This document shows positions 1 through 8,694 of a DNA stretch of 64,000 nt, one piece after another. Under the pieces are notes generated by a model that did not search any database, had not been told where the DNA came from, and was given only the letters and a program-made list of their open reading frames with translations. The DNA is from an uncultured Acetobacteroides sp. (lineage in GTDB: Bacteria > Bacteroidota > Bacteroidia > Bacteroidales > ZOR0009). Each line of letters opens with the position of its first letter. The first letter of the stretch is position 1. The translations under genes were made by a program, and so were the position numbers. The stretch lies in assembly GCF_963678165.1 (NCBI RefSeq), contig NZ_OY782755.1, positions 1,054,001-1,118,000 of the forward strand. The letters are read 5' to 3'.

Positions 1-1734
1 TCGAACTCCCGATTCGCGGGTGTACTCGTCGATGATGAGTTCCAAAACCTTCTTGGGAAATTTGGCTTGCGCCTTATCCACGCCATGCGCTTCCAGCTGT
101 CGGGGAACAAGGTGCTGCTTGGCAATCTCGTACTTTTCCTCGGCAAGGTAGCCGCTAACCTCAATCATCTCCATTCTGTCGCGTAGCGCAGGGGCAATGG
201 TGCCGATGTTGTTGGCTGTAGTTATAAACAGCACCTTAGACAGGTCAAAGTCGAGGTCTAGGTAGTTGTCGTGGAAGGCAAAGTTTTGTTCCGGATCGAG
301 CACCTCCAGAAGCGCCGATGCGGGGTCTCCCTGAAAGTCTTTGCCAATTTTGTCAATTTCATCGAGGATGATGACAGGATTGGCATACTTCGACTTCTTT
401 ATGGTTTGGATGATGCGTCCGGGCATTGCCCCAATGTAGGTCTTGCGGTGTCCGCGGATCTCTGCCTCATCGTGCAGGCCGCCAAGCGAGATGCGTCCGT
501 ATTCGCGGCCAAGTGCTTTGGCAATAGATTTACCCAGCGATGTTTTTCCAACTCCGGGAGGGCCGTAAAGGCATAGTATCGGCGATTTTAGATCTTTCTT
601 TAGCTTCAAAACGGCAAGGTGCTCTAAGATGCGTTCCTTTACCTGATCAAGACCAAAGTGATCTTCATCGAGTATCTTTTTTGCTCTTTTAAGATCGAAA
701 TTGTCTTTCGAGAATTCGTTCCATGGAAGTTCGAGCAACAGCTGTAGGTAGTTCAGTTGAATGGAATACTCAGCAACGGCAGGATTCATTCTTTCGAGTT
801 TAGAAAGCTCCTTTTCGAAGAATGCTTGCGTGTCGTTGTTCCACTTCTTTTCAGACGCAGCTGCCCTTAATTCCTCAATTTCCTGCTCGTTTGGATTGCC
901 ACCAAGCTCATCTTGGATGGTTTTCATCTGCTGATGAAGGTAGTACTCTCGCTGTTGTTGGTCGAGGTCGAACTTTACCTTTGCCTGGATATCGTTCTTA
1001 AGTTCGATTAACTTCATCTCCTTCGTGAGATACTGAAGCAAAGCAAGCGCACGCTCCTTTAGCGAAAAGATGTCAAGCAACTTCTGCTTCTCGTCGTTTG
1101 TGATGTCGGAGTTGGAGCAGATAAAGTTGACAAGGAACGTTGGGTTGTCGATATTCCTGATGGCAAACGAAGCCTCGTTTGGAATGTTCGGCGATAGTTT
1201 GATGATCTTTAGCGCAAGATCTTTTACCGAACTTACAATCGCATCGTAGTCGTGATGTGGCTCCAGCGGAGTTGCATCTTCAAGTTCCGTTATTTGACCT
1301 TTTAGGTAAGGATCCGTTTCTACAATTTGGTTTAGTTCGAATCTTTTAATTCCTTGAAGAATAACGGTAGTACTACCGTCCGGCATTTCCAGAATCTTCA
1401 GAATTTGACCGATTGTGCCTATCTTGTATAGGTCCTCTTGGCTTGGATCTTCAATCTTCGAATCGATTTGAGAAACGGCGCCAATAATTTTGTCCTTAGC
1501 ATGTTGTTCGCGAACTAGCTTAAGCGATTTCTCGCGACCTACGCTGATAGGAATAACTACGCCTGGGAATAGCACGGCATTCCTTAGCGCTAGAATTGGT
1601 AGCGGGTCTGGAATCTCGGAACTGTCTATCTGCATTTCGCTATCGTTGGCGATAAATGGGATAAACTCGTTGTTGTCCTCTGATGCGCTCGAAATTAAAA
1701 TATTTTGGAGCGATATATCTGATTTGTTACTCAT
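1..1734 (-). CDS. lon: Lon ATP-dependent protease, C-terminal part outside the window
   Basis: ATP-dependent serine protease of the cytosol that degrades misfolded and regulatory proteins. The gene starts at 1734 (MSNKSDISLQN) and reads leftward in frame to base 1, giving 578 codons. Residues about 40-250 form the Lon N-terminal substrate domain (LPILALRNAVLFPGVVIP), followed by a coiled helical region and the AAA+ module with Walker A GPPGVGKTS near 540-566. The sequence stops just after the AAA+ lid (YTRESGVR at the window edge), so the Ser-Lys protease domain lies outside the window and cannot be checked. The gene stands 92 bp downstream of the GlmU-like gene on the same strand. Family assignment is secure; completeness is unknown. 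Confidence 0.96.
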   Translation of the reverse strand, partial: MSNKSDISLQNILISSASEDNNEFIPFIANDSEMQIDSSEIPDPLPILALRNAVLFPGVVIPISVGREKSLKLVREQHAKDKIIGAVSQIDSKIEDPSQEDLYKIGTIGQILKILEMPDGSTTVILQGIKRFELNQIVETDPYLKGQITELEDATPLEPHHDYDAIVSSVKDLALKIIKLSPNIPNEASFAIRNIDNPTFLVNFICSNSDITNDEKQKLLDIFSLKERALALLQYLTKEMKLIELKNDIQAKVKFDLDQQQREYYLHQQMKTIQDELGGNPNEQEIEELRAAASEKKWNNDTQAFFEKELSKLERMNPAVAEYSIQLNYLQLLLELPWNEFSKDNFDLKRAKKILDEDHFGLDQVKERILEHLAVLKLKKDLKSPILCLYGPPGVGKTSLGKSIAKALGREYGRISLGGLHDEAEIRGHRKTYIGAMPGRIIQTIKKSKYANPVIILDEIDKIGKDFQGDPASALLEVLDPEQNFAFHDNYLDLDFDLSKVLFITTANNIGTIAPALRDRMEMIEVSGYLAEEKYEIAKQHLVPRQLEAHGVDKAQAKFPKKVLELIIDEYTRESGVR

Positions 1735-1826
1735 ACAAATTTTATTCGGCTACCGACAATTTGTCAGCGGGTTGCTTTCTTGTTCTTTTATACGGATTAT
1801 GGCAATAGGTGTGCCACAATTTTATG

Positions 1827-3011
1827 CTAGAAGGAGCGCTCTTTTTCGGTTTGCTCAAAAATAGCAGCGAGAATTTCCTTGTCAATTTCGCTAAACTCAC
1901 GACAACGCCTTGCTAAGGTAGCGGTTATGGCAGTGGTGTAGTTGCAACTCTTGTAGGTTATATACCCTTGTGTTCCTCCCCAAGCAAATGAAGGAATAAT
2001 GTTTCGTGGAAATCCCGAACCAAAATAGTTGGTGCAAACACCTATCGAAGTGCCCGTACTGAACATCGAATTGATGCCAGTTTTGCTATAGTCTCCCATG
2101 ATAATGCCGCAAAATTGCAGTCCTGTTTGAATGAAGCGCTGCTGCTCATAGCTCCACATCTTAACTAAGGCAAAGTTGTTTTTTAGGTTCGATACGTTGG
2201 TGTTTGCTCCTAAGTTGCACCATTCTCCAATTACCGAATTGCCTAGGTATCCGTCGTGAGCCTTGTTGGAGTAACCAAAGATAACGCTCTCCGAAACTTC
2301 TCCTCCCACTTTCGAGTGGGGACCAACGGTGGTGTTGCCGTATATTTTGGAGCCGAGTTTAACGCTACTATTGTTGCAAAGTGCAAACGGTCCTCTAACT
2401 AGGGAGCCTTCCATTATCTCGGCATGCTTGCCAATGTAAATTGGTCCAGTAGTGGAGTTGAGTATGGCGCAGGTAATTTGAACTCCTTCTTCAACAAAAA
2501 TATTGTCTCCGATTACGGTATTGGTGTCGTCAATAGGTGCGCTCTTTCTGTTGTGGGTTAGCAACTTAAAATCAGCCGTAATTTCTTTGCCATTTTGAGA
2601 AAATATATCCCAAGGATGAACAATGCGAGATATTTCGGCGTCAAATTCACGCGCTTGAAATTCTGCTATGCTGGTGCTGCAAAAATTGGAGACCTGGTTT
2701 GCCGTACACTTTACAGCAATGGTAATATTGCCTTTCACAAGGGCTTGTCCCAACTTCAAGCGCATAATGCACTCAACAAGAGAAGCCGATGGAAGTACTG
2801 AGGCGTTTATAAGAAGGTTCTCTTTTGATATTTTTGCAGGATATTTTTTAGATAGGTAGCTTTGAGTCAGATGTGAAGGTGTACCTTTAAGGTACATTGC
2901 CCATTTTTCTTTAATGGTTAAAATGCCCACTCTTACTTCGGCAACCGGTCGCGTAAACGACAGAGGCTTTAGGTTAAGCCACACTTCGTCGTCAAAAAGT
3001 ATGATTCCCAT
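1827..3011 (-). CDS. GlmU-like sugar-1-phosphate nucleotidyltransferase/acetyltransferase (Bacteroidota type)
   Basis: Probable bifunctional UDP-GlcNAc diphosphorylase/glucosamine-1-phosphate acetyltransferase, the alternative GlmU used by Bacteroidota for peptidoglycan and LPS precursors. The 394-residue protein opens with MGIILFDDEVWLNLKPLSFT, and PLSFTRPVAEVRVGI stands where classical GlmU has its GxGTRM loop. Residues about 170-350 show left-handed beta-helix hexapeptide repeats (IGDNIFVEEG, IYIGKHAEI, GNTTVGPHSKVGG, VIGEWCNLGANTNVSNLK) typical of trimeric acyltransferases. It lies between rpmE2 and lon on the same strand. The start is the only sensible Met before the conserved N-terminus. 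Activity on UDP-GlcNAc is inferred from the family. Confidence 0.85.
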   Translation of the reverse strand: MGIILFDDEVWLNLKPLSFTRPVAEVRVGILTIKEKWAMYLKGTPSHLTQSYLSKKYPAKISKENLLINASVLPSASLVECIMRLKLGQALVKGNITIAVKCTANQVSNFCSTSIAEFQAREFDAEISRIVHPWDIFSQNGKEITADFKLLTHNRKSAPIDDTNTVIGDNIFVEEGVQITCAILNSTTGPIYIGKHAEIMEGSLVRGPFALCNNSSVKLGSKIYGNTTVGPHSKVGGEVSESVIFGYSNKAHDGYLGNSVIGEWCNLGANTNVSNLKNNFALVKMWSYEQQRFIQTGLQFCGIIMGDYSKTGINSMFSTGTSIGVCTNYFGSGFPRNIIPSFAWGGTQGYITYKSCNYTTAITATLARRCREFSEIDKEILAAIFEQTEKERSF

Positions 3012-3043
3012 GCGTTAGTTGATCTTTACTGCCAAAGGTACAC

Positions 3044-3072
3044 AAAAAAAGCCCCGAGAACGGAGCTTTTTG
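3044..3072 (-). terminator. Rho-independent terminator behind rpmE2
   Basis: Hairpin AAAAGC-c-CCG-agaa-CGG-a-GCTTTT between the rpmE2 stop and the GlmU-like start. The A-run on the plus strand gives a U-tract for leftward transcripts. Confidence 0.75.
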
Positions 3073-3096
3073 AAGTATAAGCTAGTTGAATGCTAA

Positions 3097-3357
3097 TTAT
3101 TTCTTCTTGTCGTAGTGCTTCTTATAGCGGTTCATGAACTTATCAACGCGACCAGCAGTATCGATAAGCTTCATCTTGCCAGTGAAGAATGGGTGAGATG
3201 CGCTCGAAATTTCAAGCTTGTAGAGAGGATACGATTGACCATCAATCTCGATGGATTCTTTAGTGTTGATGGTTGACTTCATCAAAAATACTTGCTCGTT
3301 TGACATATCTTTGAATGCCACAACGCGATAGTTCTCAGGGTGAATACCTTGTTTCAT
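3097..3357 (-). CDS. rpmE2: 50S ribosomal protein L31 type B
   Basis: Structural protein of the large ribosomal subunit. The 86-residue product starts [19 protein letters not shown] and has [24 protein letters not shown], the family signature. No CxxC zinc motif is present, so it is the zinc-independent (type B) form. Length matches the family. It is a single-gene unit with its own promoter (3402-3432) and terminator (3044-3072). Confidence 0.96.
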   Translation of the reverse strand: MKQGIHPENYRVVAFKDMSNEQVFLMKSTINTKESIEIDGQSYPLYKLEISSASHPFFTGKMKLIDTAGRVDKFMNRYKKHYDKKK

Positions 3358-3401
3358 TGTATAAATTTTTTACTCTTCTCTGTCATTTTTCTAACGGCTT
3401 G

Positions 3402-3432
3402 CAAAGTTATACACTAATTTCTAATTTACAAA
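3402..3432 (-). promoter_or_regulatory. Bacteroidota promoter of rpmE2
   Basis: On the minus strand TTTG (3429-3432) and TAACTTTG (3402-3409) match the -33 TTTG and -7 TAnnTTTG consensus with 19 bases between them, about 45 bases before the rpmE2 start. Confidence 0.7.
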
Positions 3433-3489
3433 ACAAATAGTAACGTTTTGTGCCTTTATTCAATAGGGTATTCTTAGCACGTTATTGGA

Positions 3490-4248
3490 TTAGTCTCTGC
3501 GCGATAGTTTTGCTAGTAACTTGAGCATCTCGATGTAAAGCCAGATTAACGTTACCATTAATCCGAAAGCACCATACCATTCCATGTGCTTAGGAGCACC
3601 TGCTTGTTCGCCTTTTTCGATAAAGTCGAAGTCGAGAAGGAGGTTAAGCGCTGCAACAACCACTACTACTAGGCTAATGCCAATGCTGAGGAGGCTGCTG
3701 TCCATCATAAATCCAACGTTTCCACCAAACATGCTTACTATCCATGTGACAAAGTAGAAAAGTGCGATTGCTCCAGTAGCGGCAATAATGCCAACTCGGA
3801 ACTTGTTAGTTACCTTAATAATGCCAGTTCTGTAAATGAAGAATAGCAGGAATGCAGTGGCAAGGGTTAACCCAACAGCATTCATTACAATGCCATGATA
3901 AGTGGCTTCGAAAAATGCAGAAATAGCACCTAGAAAAAGGCCTTGTAGCATTGAGTAGATTGGCGAAAGCCATCCTGCCGTTCGTGGTACAAACGAGATG
4001 ATAAGACCAGTAATCAAACCGCCAATTGCGCCACCAATCATCCAAGGAGTTGCTGTTTTAACACCATCAAGCGTGTCGGGTTGCATAACCATGCTCCATG
4101 TGTACGATGCACTTAGGATAACTAAAGCAAGCATTAGCATTGCCTTGCCCATGGTTCCTTTTACAGTCATGGTGTTGGTTCCTGTAAAGTCGCGAGCGGT
4201 ACTTGTAAAAATGTTCCTTCCAAAAACTGGATTTGAAGAATTGAACAT
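3490..4248 (-). CDS. Bax inhibitor-1/YccA family membrane protein
   Basis: Integral inner-membrane protein of the BI-1/YccA (TMBIM) superfamily, whose members are calcium-leak channels or modulators of membrane proteases; the role here is unknown. The 252-residue protein has a short polar N-terminus (MFNSSNPVFGRNIF), then seven hydrophobic segments (AMLMLALVILSASYTWSMVM, IGGAIGGLITGLIISFVP and so on). The C-terminal part contains DFDFIEKGEQAG and EWYGAFGLMVTLIWLYIEML, typical of the bacterial YccA/BaxI_1 branch. It is monocistronic by position, 133 bp from rpmE2. The family call is firm. Confidence 0.88.
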   Translation of the reverse strand: MFNSSNPVFGRNIFTSTARDFTGTNTMTVKGTMGKAMLMLALVILSASYTWSMVMQPDTLDGVKTATPWMIGGAIGGLITGLIISFVPRTAGWLSPIYSMLQGLFLGAISAFFEATYHGIVMNAVGLTLATAFLLFFIYRTGIIKVTNKFRVGIIAATGAIALFYFVTWIVSMFGGNVGFMMDSSLLSIGISLVVVVVAALNLLLDFDFIEKGEQAGAPKHMEWYGAFGLMVTLIWLYIEMLKLLAKLSRRD

Positions 4249-4303
4249 GATATAAATTAATTAAAGTTGTCTATTCAGGTGTGTTGATTTGCAAAATGCA
4301 TGC

Positions 4304-4987
4304 CTAAGCAAATTTCTCTTGGAGGTTGTTGTCGGAAAGTATCCATGCAACTTCCTCTGCAATCCATTTAGCCGAAAAGTTGTCGCTCTTTGCTAATTTG
4401 TCAGCCAGTTTGACAGCCTTCCCGTTTAGCGCTTTGTTTCTTTTCCCGATCTCTCGTAGCGCGAATGCTGCTGCGCTACGAGTATGCGGCGATTGGGTTT
4501 CGGAGAGTCCTTCAATTATGGCGAAGTATGGCTCGAATATCTCGTTTCGTATTTCGGGTTTTTCGGAAGCAATTTTCCCTATGATCATCAACCCCGCTTT
4601 TTGTAGGTATTCGTTCTTGCTCAATGACCATTCCGAAGCCTTGAATGGAGCATATTTACTTTTCCAGAAAAGGTTGATTACAGCCTGCTCTACGATTTCG
4701 TTGTTGATGAAATCGGTTGACCATCGTTCCATGAGGTCGGCGCTGAGATTCTCGGGTGTCTCGATGTAGATTGCTGCGAGTTTAGCTTCGCGGTAATCCA
4801 TGGCGTACAGCTCTTCGGCGAGTTCGTGGTTGCCGTAGTATGGTTCAACTAGTCTCTTAATGATTGGAGCGTTAACTCCATAGTTGATCTTGTAGATAAT
4901 CCCTCTTTTAAACATGCTGTCAACAACATCCCCACTCTTGTGTTTAAGGATGAGAGAGAGAAGTTCGAGGGCGATGCTATTCTCCAT
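4304..4987 (-). CDS. AlkD-like DNA alkylation repair (HEAT-repeat) protein
   Basis: Probably a HEAT-repeat DNA glycosylase-like protein of the AlkC/AlkD superfamily that removes alkylated bases. From MENSIALELLSLI it has 227 residues, all predicted helical, with repeated HEAT motifs (YYGNHELAEELYAMDYREAK, AGLMIIGKIASEKPE, TRSAAAFALREIGKRNKAL). It ends WIAEEVAWILSDNNLQEKFA. An in-frame Met at 5062 would add 25 unlike residues, so the internal start at 4987 is preferred. It is divergent from the flippase gene at 5108. The assignment rests on general AlkD-like architecture; the active-site residues were not identified. Confidence 0.65.
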   Translation of the reverse strand: MENSIALELLSLILKHKSGDVVDSMFKRGIIYKINYGVNAPIIKRLVEPYYGNHELAEELYAMDYREAKLAAIYIETPENLSADLMERWSTDFINNEIVEQAVINLFWKSKYAPFKASEWSLSKNEYLQKAGLMIIGKIASEKPEIRNEIFEPYFAIIEGLSETQSPHTRSAAAFALREIGKRNKALNGKAVKLADKLAKSDNFSAKWIAEEVAWILSDNNLQEKFA

Positions 4988-5107
4988 AATTGCGTTGTGT
5001 AATTCCTGTTTAGGAGCGTGGCAAAAATAAGCATTTGGGGGAATGATGCGCTCGCATCTCAACCTTTTCTCGCTTTAGCAATGTATATTTGTTAGAAAAT
5101 TGTTCGC

Positions 5108-6382
5108 ATGATTAGTATTGGCGAGTTGCAACGGCTCATTAAATCGGATTTTACTAGAAACGTGGGGACGCTCTTTACGGGTAATGGCATCTCTATGGCA
5201 GTTAATCTTTTGTCGTTGCCGATTTTATCCCGATTGTACACTCCCGAAGAATTTGGGAGTATCGCTCTTTACGTCGCAATAGCGCAGCTGATTGCTGTTT
5301 TTGTTTCGGGACGGTACGACTACGCATTGATGCTTCCTCGAAAAAGCGGAGAGGCGTTAAAGGTGGCGTTGAGCGGAGTGGTGCTTTCGTTTTACATGTC
5401 AATTCTAGTGGCGGTGGTGCTGTACTTCTCGTACGATCGGTTGTTGGCGTTTTTCCCACATCCAACCTTTGCTCGGCTGATTTGGTTGTTGCCAATCATA
5501 GGCTTTCTGCTCTCGGTTCGTCAGATTCTTAGCATGTGGTTTTCGCGTCGGAGCCGATTCAAATTTACATCACAAAGCAAGGTGCTGCAAACTGTTGTTG
5601 CCAATGGAGTAAGACTCCCTCGTGCTATTTATGCTAACGGGGTGGCCGGGCTTTGGTTGGGATTTGTTGTTTCGGAGCTGGTGGCTCTTGTTCAGGGGAT
5701 GTTCTTCTTTTGGAAACATGATTACAGGTTGCTGAGGACCTCTAAAAAAACAGAGTTTAAGGAAACGCTGGCTAAGTATGCTAGCTTTCCAATGTACTCC
5801 ATGCCGATATCATTCCTAAACTCCATTTCTACGAATCTGCTTATCTACGCCTTCTCTTACTCGTTCTCGGCATCTGTTGTTGGGCTGTATGAGCGATTTT
5901 CGAAAATGATAAGTGTTCCGTTGGATATGGTGAGCTCGTCATTTAGCATCGTGTTTTTTCAGAAGATGTCGTTCGTGTCGTCGAAGCGGAGGTTTTATAG
6001 GCGAGCGTACTTGGTTTGCCTTTTGATAGGTGGATTGATGAACCTGCCTGTAGTTCTCTGGGGTCCAAAGATTTTTTCGTTTGTCCTTGGCGGTAATTGG
6101 CAGTTTGCAGGGGAGATGGCTCGATATCTTGCCCCTTTGATGGTGTTTGGGTTCGCTAATAAATGTATTGGTACCACCTTCTCAACCATCAACAAGAATG
6201 GAGTAATGCTGGTTTGGCAGCTGTCCTACTTGGTGTTGACTTTGGGGTGGGTTGTTGTGTTTAGAGACCATAGCGTGCTTTTTATTATCAAAACGTATGC
6301 GCTTTTGGGGGCTTTGCTGAATATTGTGCTTGGTGTTTACGGGTACTATTTTGTAAAAAAAGCGGATTTGGGCACTGTGTAG
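5108..6382 (+). CDS. Wzx-type oligosaccharide flippase (MOP superfamily)
   Basis: Multispanning inner-membrane protein expected to flip lipid-linked surface-polysaccharide units. The 424-residue protein has the family opening FTRNVGTLFTGNGISM followed by LPILSRLYTPEEFGSIALYV, the typical first helices, and about 12 to 14 hydrophobic segments to the end. No other polysaccharide genes lie next to it: it stands between an AlkD-like gene on the other strand and tRNA-His. So it is either an orphan flippase or serves a cluster elsewhere. The substrate cannot be read from sequence. Confidence 0.85.
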   Translation: MISIGELQRLIKSDFTRNVGTLFTGNGISMAVNLLSLPILSRLYTPEEFGSIALYVAIAQLIAVFVSGRYDYALMLPRKSGEALKVALSGVVLSFYMSILVAVVLYFSYDRLLAFFPHPTFARLIWLLPIIGFLLSVRQILSMWFSRRSRFKFTSQSKVLQTVVANGVRLPRAIYANGVAGLWLGFVVSELVALVQGMFFFWKHDYRLLRTSKKTEFKETLAKYASFPMYSMPISFLNSISTNLLIYAFSYSFSASVVGLYERFSKMISVPLDMVSSSFSIVFFQKMSFVSSKRRFYRRAYLVCLLIGGLMNLPVVLWGPKIFSFVLGGNWQFAGEMARYLAPLMVFGFANKCIGTTFSTINKNGVMLVWQLSYLVLTLGWVVVFRDHSVLFIIKTYALLGALLNIVLGVYGYYFVKKADLGTV

Positions 6383-6492
6383 ATGTTTTTAAGTGAATTT
6401 CTGCAATGCCTTAACCGTTTGGTTTGTAAAGTAAATAATGGGTTGTAGTGGCTGAGTGCCCATTCTTGGAGGCGAAAAATGTAGCAAGGGTA

Positions 6493-6522
6493 TTTGCAGA
6501 AAAAAAAATGTTCGTATATTTG
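6493..6522 (+). promoter_or_regulatory. Promoter of tRNA-His
   Basis: TTTG (6493-6496) and TATATTTG (6515-6522), separated by 18 bases, form a near-perfect Bacteroidota promoter 20 bases before the tRNA. Confidence 0.75.
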
Positions 6523-6541
6523 CATCCGAATTACAAGACAC

Positions 6542-6616
6542 GGTGGATGTAGCTCAGTTGGTTAGAGCATCAGATTGTGGTTCTGAGGGTCGGCGGTTCG
6601 AGACCGCTCTTCCACC
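6542..6616 (+). tRNA. tRNA-His (anticodon GTG)
   Basis: The cloverleaf folds with D stem GCTC/GAGC, anticodon stem TCAGA/TCTGA around loop TTGTGGT (anticodon GTG), and T arm GGCGG-TTCGAGA-CCGCT. The extra 5' G (G-1) at 6542 opposite the discriminator C is the identity element of tRNA-His. The acceptor stem GTGGATG/CTTCCAC contains one T-T mismatch at position 6:67. CCA is not encoded. A hairpin terminator follows. Confidence 0.95.
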
Positions 6617-6626
6617 CGAAAAAAAT

Positions 6627-6667
6627 GAAAAGCGCGTTTGAGTTTGTCAAATGCGCTTTTTTTTTTG
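6627..6667 (+). terminator. Terminator after tRNA-His
   Basis: Long hairpin AAAAGCGC-g-TTTGA / TCAAA-t-GCGCTTTT followed by a run of T. Confidence 0.9.
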
Positions 6668-6801
6668 CTCCAATTTCTCGATATTCTGAAATTTTCACTT
6701 ACCAGTTATCGGCTGTTTTCGACCAGAAATCTACAAAAACATACCAGTTGGTAAGATTTTGCACTTTTTTTGATCTGTATTTGGTGCTTTTTGTGTTTCT
6801 T

Positions 6802-7230
6802 ATGAAAAAAACAAGATCTATGAGTGATGTGAAATCTACCAAAAGTTCATCTGTTCTTGGATGTGCAGACTCGAATGTGCTAGGTAACATTTCGGATGCG
6901 CGGAAATATGCTCGAAGCTGCTTCGTTCTTACCAGCGATCTAAAGCATTTTATAGATATGGTTTACCTGTATGCAACGCAGAAGAATTTTTTGCCCTCGT
7001 ACGTGAGCGGTAACGAGTTTAAGAGTGCCATAGACGATATGCGCAGATTTGAGATAGCGGAAAGTGTTGGCAGTGGTGGTGCTGATGCCCGAATTGTGAC
7101 ATCTAAAAATGCATATACGTACGCGCTTATCGTTTATGGGTTTGTAAAAGAGCTCGCAGTAGCGGGCAACCACGATGCAAATAGGGCTTACGATGTATTG
7201 AAACAGCTAATGCCGTATAGGATATGCTAG
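6802..7230 (+). CDS. Unknown small protein
   Basis: No recognised family. From the ATG at 6802 (MKKTRSMSDVKSTK) the product has 142 residues; a second ATG at 6820 would give 136. Further upstream the frame runs through the tRNA and its terminator, so those starts are rejected. The chain is soluble, mostly helical in appearance, with DARKYARSCFVLTSDLKHF, YATQKNFLPSY, and a C-terminus AYDVLKQLMPYRIC. It has no signal peptide or membrane segment. It is monocistronic, ending 24 bases before a bidirectional terminator shared with hydF. Confidence 0.55.
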   Translation: MKKTRSMSDVKSTKSSSVLGCADSNVLGNISDARKYARSCFVLTSDLKHFIDMVYLYATQKNFLPSYVSGNEFKSAIDDMRRFEIAESVGSGGADARIVTSKNAYTYALIVYGFVKELAVAGNHDANRAYDVLKQLMPYRIC

Positions 7231-7253
7231 CTTTGCTAGGGGAATAGTAAGAA

Positions 7254-7275
7254 AAAAGGGGCTTTTGCCCCTTTT
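7254..7275. terminator. Bidirectional terminator between 6802 gene and hydF
   Basis: Perfect hairpin AAAAGGGGC-tttt-GCCCCTTTT between two convergent genes. It has A and T tracts on both sides and so can serve both directions. Confidence 0.85.
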
Positions 7276-7299
7276 CTTATTTTGTGGAATGTCCAAGCC

Positions 7300-8499
7300 C
7301 TATTCTACAAAAGGCGCAATTGCCCTTTCGAAGATACCTTTAATATATGCAATCGCCATCCCGTAGTTGGTTACCGGAATCCCTGCCTCGATTGCTGCTT
7401 TTAGCCTGTTGTGCAGCTGCTTTCTGGTAATCATACAGCCGCCGCATTGGATTACGATTGCGTAATCGGTAATTGGTCTGACTAGGGAGCTTAATCCGGC
7501 AACAACGTCAAACTCTACCTGCTTCCCCGTGAATTCCTTTATCCATCTAGGGATTTTGTGGCGCCCAATGTCGTCGCAGCTGGTGTGGTGGGTGCAGCTT
7601 TCGAGGATCAGCACCCGGTCGCCATCCTTAAGCTCGGCGATTCGTGGAGTTCCCTTGACGAATTCGGCGAACGGGCCTTTTAGCCTCGATAGGGTGATGC
7701 TGAAGGAGGTGAGCGGAATCTCGCGGGGGATCATCGCATTTGCCCTATCGAATATTTGGCTGTCGGTTACGGCTAGCGCGGGCTTTATGCCCGTTGCTTT
7801 TAGGAAGTGCTCAACGGCATTCTCCTTTAGTGTTACGGCAACGGCATCGTTGTCCAGCGAGTCGCGGATTGCCTGAACTTGTGGCAGAATCATGCGCCCA
7901 GCAGGGGCTTCGGTGTCGATTGGCGTTATGAGGAGCACGATGTCGTCCTTCTTTATGATGCCCTTAAACATGGAGGGCGCGGTGTAGGCGGTGTCGGGCA
8001 TGGCTGCCTTGATGCTCTCCACCAGTTGGTCGAACCCCTCGCCGCTTTTGGCGCTTACCTCTACGAATGGGATTCGCTGGTTGGTGAAGAAACTGGCGTG
8101 CTCGTCGGTTGCCCTGGCGACATCAGCCATGTTGTGCACCACGATGAACGGGGTGTCGTAGGCTTTAAATTCGTCGATCAGCTGGCTTTCGTAGTCGCCA
8201 AACTGGCTTTGGGAGGTAACCAAAAGGGCGAGGTCTACAATCTTTATCGATTCGCGGGTTTTCTCGATCCGCATTTGCCCCAGCTCCCCCTCGTCGTCGA
8301 TGCCGGCGGTGTCTACCAGTACAATTGGGCCAAGGTTGAGGATTTCTACCGATTTTTTTACCGGGTCGGTGGTGGTACCGGCATGGTCGGAAACAATCGC
8401 CACGTTTTGCCCTGCAAGCAGGTTTGTGATGGCGCTTTTGCCGTTGTTCCTTCGGCCGTAGATGCCTATATGGGGCTTGTTGTCGCGTGTCTTCGTCAT
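7300..8499 (-). CDS. hydF: [FeFe]-hydrogenase H-cluster maturation GTPase HydF
   Basis: Scaffold GTPase on which HydE and HydG build the 2Fe subcluster before transfer to [FeFe]-hydrogenase. From MTKTRDNKPHIGIYG at 8499 it has 399 residues, the family length; 51 upstream in-frame codons look non-coding. GTPase motifs: G1 GRRNNGKS, G2 region DHAGTTTDP, G3 VDTAGIDDEG, and HNMAD in the G4 position. The C-terminal cluster-binding domain has CTHH and CGGC, with Gln (QCGGC) at the position often occupied by a His ligand. HydE, HydG and the hydrogenase are not in this window. It implies fermentative H2 metabolism. Confidence 0.93.
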   Translation of the reverse strand: MTKTRDNKPHIGIYGRRNNGKSAITNLLAGQNVAIVSDHAGTTTDPVKKSVEILNLGPIVLVDTAGIDDEGELGQMRIEKTRESIKIVDLALLVTSQSQFGDYESQLIDEFKAYDTPFIVVHNMADVARATDEHASFFTNQRIPFVEVSAKSGEGFDQLVESIKAAMPDTAYTAPSMFKGIIKKDDIVLLITPIDTEAPAGRMILPQVQAIRDSLDNDAVAVTLKENAVEHFLKATGIKPALAVTDSQIFDRANAMIPREIPLTSFSITLSRLKGPFAEFVKGTPRIAELKDGDRVLILESCTHHTSCDDIGRHKIPRWIKEFTGKQVEFDVVAGLSSLVRPITDYAIVIQCGGCMITRKQLHNRLKAAIEAGIPVTNYGMAIAYIKGIFERAIAPFVE

Positions 8500-8694
8500 T
8501 GGAGGTGATTTTTGCGCTAATATAAGGCAATTGGCGCGAGGTTGAAGGTGGAGGATCCCGAAATTGTGCCCTTGCAGCCGTGCCGGAGCGTGAGGCATCC
8601 CGCTAAAATCGAAGATGGTTGCGAAGCGCTCGCATGGAATTGCTGTCGGCACCGAATTGATGGCTTGCTGGAGGGGGTGTTCTACGTGCGATGC

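Noticed and set aside
6456..6641. Frames through the tRNA-His gene
   Set aside because: Overlap a structural RNA with its own promoter and terminator.
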